Both the position numbers and the translations under genes were made by a program. 64,000 bases of DNA from Mermis nigrescens (Eukaryota; Nematoda; Enoplea; Mermithida; Mermithidae), in contig JAVLUZ010000329.1 in NCBI GenBank assembly GCA_036768485.1, positions 530,206 through 594,205 on the forward strand, given 5' to 3'. Below, in pieces: positions 57,911-64,000 of the stretch. Each line of letters opens with the position of its first letter. The first letter of the stretch is position 1. The notes under the pieces are model-generated. The model ran no database searches. It worked only from the letters and a program-made list of their open reading frames with translations, and had not been told where the DNA came from.

Positions 57911-58676
57911 CATGATATGGTAATACTAATAAGTAACGCTTTTTCGACAGCGGCTTTTATGAGAAAATGCAGCTGAAAACGCTTCCTTTTGGACATCTTA
58001 TTTAAAGTTGATTTTATGGACCTTTGAACGAAAAATTAATAATAAAATTTTTTTAGCGATTTTGATCTATCGTTACAAATGCCTGCCGTTGCGTTGTTGA
58101 ATGTTAGGCATGATTAGTTGTTTTTTATTTAATTCCGCGCGTTTATTCACCATTTATGCGTATCATTTCTCACTTTTTATTACTTTTGTAATTGCTTGCT
58201 TCTTTGTTTAGGGCTTGTAGTTCGATTAAAATTCATTGGGGTGACATGGTGTTCAGTTGATGCACACATAATAAGCATACATTTACTTTAAACTTATGGA
58301 AATATAATTTTAATTTGCTTCACTTGACGTATAGTCCATTTCATGGAACATATGTGCATGCAAGTTATTTTTAAGTGTTCAAGAAAATACATGACTACAA
58401 AATAGCTTTTTAGATAGTCTAGAAAGATACTTTCCATATTCTATTTAGGCGTTTTGGATTCTGGGGATCCGACCTCACTCACGCCAACGTGCATACCAAT
58501 ATCGTCTGTTTCACACAACTCCGGTCATAAATTTTAAAACTATCTCCGACAATAAACTGTTAGATTGGGATTATAGATCTGATATATAATTAGTGTAACC
58601 CTCGGTTTACTGTCGACGAAAAGTCTTAGAATTTATGCGCGAAGTTATGCGAAACAGACTATATATACTGCGTGCA
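57911..58676. other. Intergenic, no feature seen
   Basis: AT-rich, no coding frame, no delimited repeat. Confidence 0.45.
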
Positions 58677-58684
58677 CTTATAAC

Positions 58685-59188
58685 CACACCTGGGCGTGGG
58701 GGTATGCACCACACATGGGCGTGGGGAATCGGGGGGGCCCACCCCCCAGAAACCAAGAGACCCCCCAGAAATCAAAAGACCCCCCCAGAAATCAATTTTT
58801 GAAAATTTTGTTTTTGTCGCAATTTTTTGATGCCAATGGATAGTGTTTGATGAGAAACGTCGAAAAATGGTGTTTTTATCGCCATATCACCATTTTTAAG
58901 GCCATTTTTTGACCTTCAAAAAATCTTGGACCCCCCCCAGAATTTTCTTGCCGCCCACGTATGGTATGCACCCCCCAGAAACCAAAATAATCCCCCCCAC
59001 CCCAGAATTCAATTTTTGAATTTTTTTTTCGTTTTTTTCGCAATTTTTTGATGCCAATGGATAGCGCTTAATGAGAAACGTCGAAAAATGGTGTTTTTAT
59101 CGCCATATCACCATTTTTAAGGCCATTTTTTGACCTTCAAAAAAATCTGCGCACCCCCTTAGAATTTTCTATTTGCTGCCCACGTATG
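58685..59188. mobile_element. F4 MITE with a second F4 inserted
   Basis: Outer ends 'cacacctgggcgtggg' and 'ctgcccacgtatg'. Flanks cttataac (58677-58684) and cctataac (59189-59196) differ at one base. It was interrupted 25 bp from its left end by the inner copy 58710-58963. Confidence 0.85.
58710..58963. mobile_element. Inner F4 MITE, TSD gtatgcac
   Basis: Ends 'cacacatgggcgtgg' and 'ccgcccacgtatg'. Perfect 8-bp duplication GTATGCAC at 58702-58709 and 58964-58971. Same orientation as the outer copy. Confidence 0.92.
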
Positions 59189-59322
59189 CCTATAACCAGT
59201 TATGGAGGAGTCTTCGTTTTTTTGCGATTTGCATGGGCAGCAGAAATCTCCAAAATTCGATTCTGAGGGTTTGCCAGATCCTCGGGGATCTAAGCACAAA
59301 TGGGCGTGGGAGTGGTTTGTCT

Positions 59323-59570
59323 CACGCGTGGGCGTGGGGGTATGCATCTCCACACAAGGCCGAATAGCCCCTCGGAAACCAAAATACCCCCTTCCCAGAA
59401 TTCAATTTTTGTAATTTTTTGTTCTTTCCACTATTTTTTTATGCCGATGGAGAGTGCTCGATGAGAAATGTTGAAAAATTGTGATTTTCGCCATACCACC
59501 ATTTTTAAGACCATTTTTGACCTTTGAAACACCTTGCACCCCCTAGAAATGTGACGCGGCCTCACCTATG
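59323..59570. mobile_element. F4 MITE, imperfect TSD
   Basis: Ends 'cacgcgtgggcgtgg' and 'gcctcacctatg'. Flanks gtttgtct (59315-59322) and gtttgtac (59571-59578) share six of eight bases. A short F4-like fragment ('catgggcagcagaaatctcc' to 'aaatgggcgtggg') lies just before it at about 59,233-59,311. Confidence 0.75.
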
Positions 59571-59578
59571 GTTTGTAC

Positions 59579-60289
59579 CCCCTCCCCCGCTTCCAGAAGT
59601 TAAAATACCCCCGCAGATTACTGTAGATCTTCAGATTACTGTAGATCCTGTAACTGCGAGAGTTACACGTTTAGGCGAACCTGCCTTAGCAGTTCGCAAT
59701 AGCCATAACATAGCCAATACTAGTAGCTATCTATGATAGTGTACTGTGGGCTATGCCTTCGGTCTTCCCATTATTTTCCCAAATTTTCAATAATAAAAAA
59801 CATTTAGATACTTGTCCGGTAGCATAGAGCTAAGTGTATGATAATAGTAATTGTTTAATGCATACCGCTTACGTGAATCGAGAACTTTCGATCTGAGATA
59901 AAAGTCATTTCAGTATTATGTTAAATTGATCGTTGTTTTAATTTACTGTAATGGCCCTTGAGGCCAGTGTACTGAAGGTCGTATTAGTTTTTTCTGGCTT
60001 GTTTGGTTTTTTCGTTGGCCGGTTTATTCGACTGTACATTATCGTTTTTCTTTTGCGTATTTTGTTTCCCGGCTATAGGCCGTGCGTTATTCGTCGAATA
60101 AAAGTATAGAAAACCAACCCAGTGGTTTCGGTTATACCGAGGGTTAGGTCGGCCATCATCCCCACGTCGAGGACTTCCACCTTCTAGTGGACTGATAGGT
60201 AAATTCCGTATGATAGTTTTCTCCATTCGAAAATCATAACTTATTTCTCAAGCCAAAAATTGATCAAAATTATTATCTAATCTTTAAGG
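59579..60289. other. Intergenic, one small unassigned frame
   Basis: A minus-strand frame of 80 codons (60226-59984) starts MEKTIIRNLPISPLEGGSPR and ends in a lysine/asparagine-rich tail. It has balanced composition compared with the repeat shadows, but no domain I recognise. It could be a small gene, an exon or a retroelement fragment. Confidence 0.3.
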
Positions 60290-60763
60290 ATGATTGATCA
60301 GCATAGAGCTCGTCGTTGTTGTTTTCATAGTTCAGCGTGCTACACAAATTAGGAACCAAAACATTTCTGATCAGGCACTGATTGAAAATAAGTTAAATTA
60401 CAACTTGAGCTTGAGATAGGTCAACTGACCTCCGCGGCAATTACCGAGACTAGGTAGGTAGCCTTAGGTCTTAGGGCGTAGCTGCTGAGATCACCCGACA
60501 TAGAAGCAGCCAGCAATATTAGGGCTGAGGGGATCGAAGCCGTAAGGTCTGTAAGGGTCCAAAGATCGAAAGCCTTAGAGCCGCGCGATCGGGGCCAGCA
60601 CTAAGCGTAGACTTAAGTACCTACGTACCTAGGTAAATCTCGAGGGTGGATGTTAGCATGGTTCGTATCTGTGACGATTCTGTAGACCCAGATCGAACCG
60701 TCTACATTTACATTGGATGTTCCCTCCTTTAGGCTGCTAGCTACAGCCGAGCTGATCAATCAT
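60290..60763. other. Segment bounded by a 13-bp inverted repeat
   Basis: ATGATTGATCAGC (60290-60302) and its exact inverse GCTGATCAATCAT (60751-60763) bound a relatively GC-rich 450-bp segment, unlike its surroundings. It may be a small inserted element or part of a 5' LTR region. No duplication was identified. Confidence 0.35.
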
Positions 60764-61303
60764 CGTAAAATTATTTTTCGATCCAAAAAATTATCATTTT
60801 GGCCATCTAAAAATGTGTAACGTTTCGTTCACCTTTGTTGTTGTATCGACCGCGATCGTGGCAGTGCGCAATTTAAGTAAGCGTCCGTGGTAAAGATTTT
60901 GTGTATCGTGGTAAAGCCATCGTTATTTTTCTATTTCCGTCGGATCTCTACCGACGAAGGCAGCTCTCACGCTCGTATATTCATTTTTCTATAAACGTCA
61001 GCCCTCAGGCGACGATTTATCATTTTTCTCAACTGACGACGAAATTCCGTCATTTAGGTTCTTACCTACCTGTTTTTCTAACCACGTACACGTTCTTGCG
61101 CTTTAGGCTTAGTCCTATCTGCTTTCGATCATTTCACGTCAGGTATATCTTACTTCACGTAAGGAAGTACTATTTACGTGGAAAAACCTGTTTTTCGGAT
61201 CGACAAAGGTCTAATTCGAAACATTTATTTTGGGAAAAAATTCCGACGTACTGAAATTTATTTTACCCAAAGGCACATTTCTCGACATTTTTGACACCTA
61301 AAA
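60764..61303 (+). other. Leader/possible 5' LTR region of the LTR retrotransposon
   Basis: Non-coding sequence directly before gag. A possible LTR start is TGTGACGATTCTGTAG (60671), but with only one LTR in the window neither its boundaries nor a primer-binding site can be established. The open frame at 60,901-61,254 is probably untranslated leader. Confidence 0.35.
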
Positions 61304-63769
61304 ATGGCAGGAAAAAAGGTTTTGCGGACACCGCCCGCTAAATTGAAAAAACCTTCTACGCCACCTGTTTCAGCTCGCCAATTACCTACTGCGCCTGTTG
61401 ACTCTAATAGCGCGTGTAATTCTGCGAGTAATGACACAATTACGAGAGACGTAACGACTAAGGCGAATAATGATAAATTACCCGCGTCACTACATGCCGC
61501 GAGTAATACACAGTCCGAAGACGAATTATCATTGAGTACCATGCGATCTCGCATTAATCAATCTTCGCTAACTAGGTCGGATCCTAATATTGACAATTCA
61601 TCAAGTCACACAATGATCGATAATACGACTACCATTAACACGGCAAATAACCCTGAAACCAGTTCGGAACGCGAAAATCACGATTCTGACGTAGAAAGTA
61701 ATCATAGTCGCTGCATGAATGCCGACAGAGAGCGTGCTAATGCTAATGTGACTAATGATCTTATTTTGAAAGCGCTACAAGCTATTCATTTGCAATTTTC
61801 GGATCTTTCTACGCGCGTTGATCAAGATAAAAAGGAAAATGCGGATGAAATGCGTAAACTGCGTTTGGAGCTAAGCACTATGCTTAAACCCCAACCAGTT
61901 CTGAATCGCATAGAAACTAATGTATCTGAGCGCGTTAACCACTCAATCGATAGCGCAAATTTTTCTGAATTCAATGCGCAAAGTGCAAATCGTGCGCAAA
62001 GTACGCATAGGGCATCTTCACTGTTGTCTACTAGCAACAGAGCATCGAATTCACGCTCACCTTCGGAAACTGTTCCAGAAAATATCTCTCAAAGTTGTAC
62101 GAACCGCGCGCCGGAAATCTGTAATTTGTCACAGAATCCTGTAAACACGGGTTTGCAATCAGTGCAAAACTCGGGTTTTTCGGAGAATATACCTACGATT
62201 TTGCAGCCGTCGGTATCGATTTCGCAGACGTCGCGATCTCGGCCTTCGCTGCCATTAAATCGTAATGCGCCTTCCTTCGTACCTAATCCTTCTATTGCGA
62301 ACTCGCAGCAGCAACTAAATCCACCACCGCTGCAGTATTTTCCACCTCAAGGAGAAATTTTACCCAATAATTATGTACCTAACCCTATAAACGTGGAAAT
62401 ACCACCTAATAATCCTATCTTGCATTCTTCTAATATCGAAATGCAACCGGTTGAGATAAATTTATCTGGTATTAATAACGAATCTGCAAATTTGCAAAAT
62501 GAATCTGCTCCTCAATCTGAATCGTCTAGTAGGAAAAAACATGTCAAATTTTCTGACGACAGCTCATCTAATAGTTATGATCGCCCGCGCAGTCGTCGCT
62601 CGCGTCGCAAATCTCGATCGCGCAGACGACGTCATAGGCATAGTTCAGGTTCTTCATCTGAAAGCTCGCGTGGTGATTCACGTCTCGCTGATTCCTTGAA
62701 TCGCGGACCATTTTTGCAGCAGATGCAATTTGCAATTGCAAATAAAAAATTTTTTGACGGCGATAAATCGGATATAAAGGCTTATTTTGCAGAATTTGAA
62801 TCGCTTGCCAATACCTATGATATTGACAAGGCTGATCGTTTAAAATTCGCTACTGGATTTCTTGACCCTTATGTTTTGCGTCTATACCATTCGTTACCTG
62901 CTGATATACAACAATCTTATTCGAAAATGAAACATGCGCTAATAACCGAATTTTGTCCTATGGACACCGGTGCGCTCTTTAATCGTTTTTTGTCACACAA
63001 ACAGCAGCCTAACGAATCGGTTAAAGCTTATTATCTCTCGCTTCGCGAAGAGTTAATTAAATCGGATCCCTATCTTGAAGTTGACTCGCCACATTTCAAT
63101 AATTTAATGCGACATCAACTAAAACAAGGTTTATTACCACACATTTCGAAAGAGGCATATCATAAAAAACCTAGGGCATCATTAGCTGAATTTTTGGACA
63201 ATGCGCTTAGCGCTGAATTTGCTAATAAAGAATTTGAGGATAAAAAGGCAGTAACGCCTTACGTATCGGTAACAGCTGCTCCAGTAGGCAGCGTAGTACC
63301 TAAAGATACTCCTCGCGCATCTAACCAAAATGATCCAAATCGTTCACGTCATCGAACGTTTCATCGCTCATCGCGTGCTGAGAAACCAGAAAATTCTTCT
63401 CGTAAATATTGTACCTTTTGCAAGCGCATAGGTCACATTTATGAGGAATGCTTCACGCGTCAAAGGCAAGAAACGTCTAATAATGCTAATTTTAATAATC
63501 AAGCTGATCGGAATACTAATTCTATGGTGCGCAATCGCAGCCAATCGCGTTCTTTTTCGCGACGAAATCGTTCACCATCGCGTTCGAATTCGCAGAATAG
63601 GCATCGATCTCAATCACGATATCGTAATTCTAGTCAACATCGTTCATCTAACTATGCGAATAATGATAATCGCTTTGAAGCAAAGCAATCACGATCGAAT
63701 TTTCGGCAAAATCGTAATGATCATTACCAAAATTCGCGTGCTAATTATCAAAATTCAGCGTTACGATAA
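61304..63769 (+). CDS. gag: LTR-retrotransposon Gag polyprotein
   Basis: This 821-residue frame starts at ATG in the context AAAAATGG. It comprises a Ser/Thr/Asn-rich N-terminal half with a short helical segment (about 155-195), an Arg/Ser-rich stretch (about 430-465), a retrotransposon Gag capsid-like domain from about 469 to 640 (FFDGDKSDIKAYFAEFESLA, LYHSLPADIQQSY, HKQQPNESVKAYYLSLREEL) and a CCHC zinc knuckle CX2CX4HX4C (Cys703, Cys706, His711, Cys716). A basic Arg/Ser/Asn-rich tail follows. The capsid plus single knuckle fits Ty3/gypsy-like elements best; BEL/Pao is not excluded. It would form cytoplasmic particles packaging element RNA. Pol lies outside the window. Confidence 0.9.
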   Translation: MAGKKVLRTPPAKLKKPSTPPVSARQLPTAPVDSNSACNSASNDTITRDVTTKANNDKLPASLHAASNTQSEDELSLSTMRSRINQSSLTRSDPNIDNSSSHTMIDNTTTINTANNPETSSERENHDSDVESNHSRCMNADRERANANVTNDLILKALQAIHLQFSDLSTRVDQDKKENADEMRKLRLELSTMLKPQPVLNRIETNVSERVNHSIDSANFSEFNAQSANRAQSTHRASSLLSTSNRASNSRSPSETVPENISQSCTNRAPEICNLSQNPVNTGLQSVQNSGFSENIPTILQPSVSISQTSRSRPSLPLNRNAPSFVPNPSIANSQQQLNPPPLQYFPPQGEILPNNYVPNPINVEIPPNNPILHSSNIEMQPVEINLSGINNESANLQNESAPQSESSSRKKHVKFSDDSSSNSYDRPRSRRSRRKSRSRRRRHRHSSGSSSESSRGDSRLADSLNRGPFLQQMQFAIANKKFFDGDKSDIKAYFAEFESLANTYDIDKADRLKFATGFLDPYVLRLYHSLPADIQQSYSKMKHALITEFCPMDTGALFNRFLSHKQQPNESVKAYYLSLREELIKSDPYLEVDSPHFNNLMRHQLKQGLLPHISKEAYHKKPRASLAEFLDNALSAEFANKEFEDKKAVTPYVSVTAAPVGSVVPKDTPRASNQNDPNRSRHRTFHRSSRAEKPENSSRKYCTFCKRIGHIYEECFTRQRQETSNNANFNNQADRNTNSMVRNRSQSRSFSRRNRSPSRSNSQNRHRSQSRYRNSSQHRSSNYANNDNRFEAKQSRSNFRQNRNDHYQNSRANYQNSALR

Positions 63770-64000
63770 TCGTTATAATAACCAATCGCGCCAAAATACA
63801 CCTTTTGTGCAATTTCCTAATGAACAACGTGGCACATACTATAACTCTAGTTATCGCAGCGATAATAATTTCAATCGCCCGTATGTCACATACACTGCAG
63901 ATAACCAACCCGCCATAAATGTGCCCCCACCGCAGCCAACCCTTACATCTCCTCGTGATGTGAACACAGTTACTGCGAAAGACCAAGAATCTAGCGCGCG
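63765..64000 (+). CDS. Continuation of Gag/Pol in the +1 frame, partial
   Basis: From the Gag stop, the +1 frame stays open to the window edge. It continues the same Asn/Arg/Tyr-rich composition (DNRYNNQSRQN, NEQRGTYYNSSY), then a proline-rich stretch (INVPPPQPTLTSPRD). It therefore looks like the same protein in another frame. Either a programmed +1 shift near 63,761-63,766 or a one-base error/mutation explains it. No protease motif is reached. Confidence 0.6.

Noticed and set aside
60901..61254. 117-codon frame before gag
   Set aside because: Non-ATG start and low-information composition immediately upstream of gag; more likely retrotransposon leader.

Overview
This is invertebrate-type animal nuclear DNA: AT-rich, with small coding exons separated by 0.5-5.6 kb introns and an exceptionally dense load of transposable elements. 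No lineage can be named securely from the sequence. Two host genes are supported, both on the + strand. The first (9529-19638, four exons, about 349 aa) resembles a six-hairpin-glycosidase-like protein of uncharacterised function. The second is the downstream two thirds of the mitochondrial proton-translocating NAD(P)+ transhydrogenase NNT (30078-56872, ten recognised exons), covering most of membrane domain dII and all of NADP(H)-binding domain dIII through a stop codon. The first part of NNT (domain dI and the first dII helices) was not found upstream.

Nearly everything else is mobile DNA. I could delimit more than twenty short elements by matching target-site duplications read directly from the sequence. 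Most have 8-bp duplications and termini beginning CA or TA, like hAT-superfamily non-autonomous elements. They fall into families: (F1) TAGTGATCGACC ends with GC-rich subterminal arrays (6118-8433, 31193-33312, 42290-43542), plus a related element with CCCGGGTA arrays (23333-25648); (F2) GGCGTAGCCAGG ends, nested inside those; (F3) GCGGATCTAGG ends; (F4) GTGGGCAGCA / CCTGGGCGTGG ends of about 250 bp, the commonest; (F5) GGGCAATG ends carrying a CCAA minisatellite; (F6) CAGTGTTTTT ends carrying an 18-bp palindrome; (F7) CAGGCACGTAG ends of about 175 bp. There are also a Tigger/pogo-like element with TA duplication and a 113-bp tandem repeat, a foldback element with about 300-bp arms, tRNA-derived SINE copies, a 1.9-kb CCAA minisatellite, and several dispersed repeats with unresolved ends. 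No transposase gene is present.

Autonomous retroelements: a full-length 3.5-kb LINE (51737-55257, minus strand, 11-bp duplication) encodes a 2A-like motif, a PHD-like zinc finger, an AP endonuclease and a reverse transcriptase, and is broken only by one apparent 1-nt loss in a homopolymer. A second, 5'-truncated LINE copy lies at 38892-40346 (14-bp duplication). The right edge enters an LTR-type retrotransposon with an 821-aa Gag (61304-63769) and a +1-shifted continuation.

Layout: 1-9.5 kb repeats and one F1 element; 9.5-19.6 kb six-hairpin-like gene with repeat-filled introns; 19.6-30 kb repeats, minisatellite, nested hAT-like elements and foldback; 30-56.9 kb NNT with elements in nearly every large intron; 56.9-60.8 kb F4 cluster; 60.8-64 kb LTR retrotransposon. 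The strongest observations are the nested and composite hAT-like families with shared sequence words, the near-intact LINE with its 2A-like segment, and two non-canonical splice sites in NNT.
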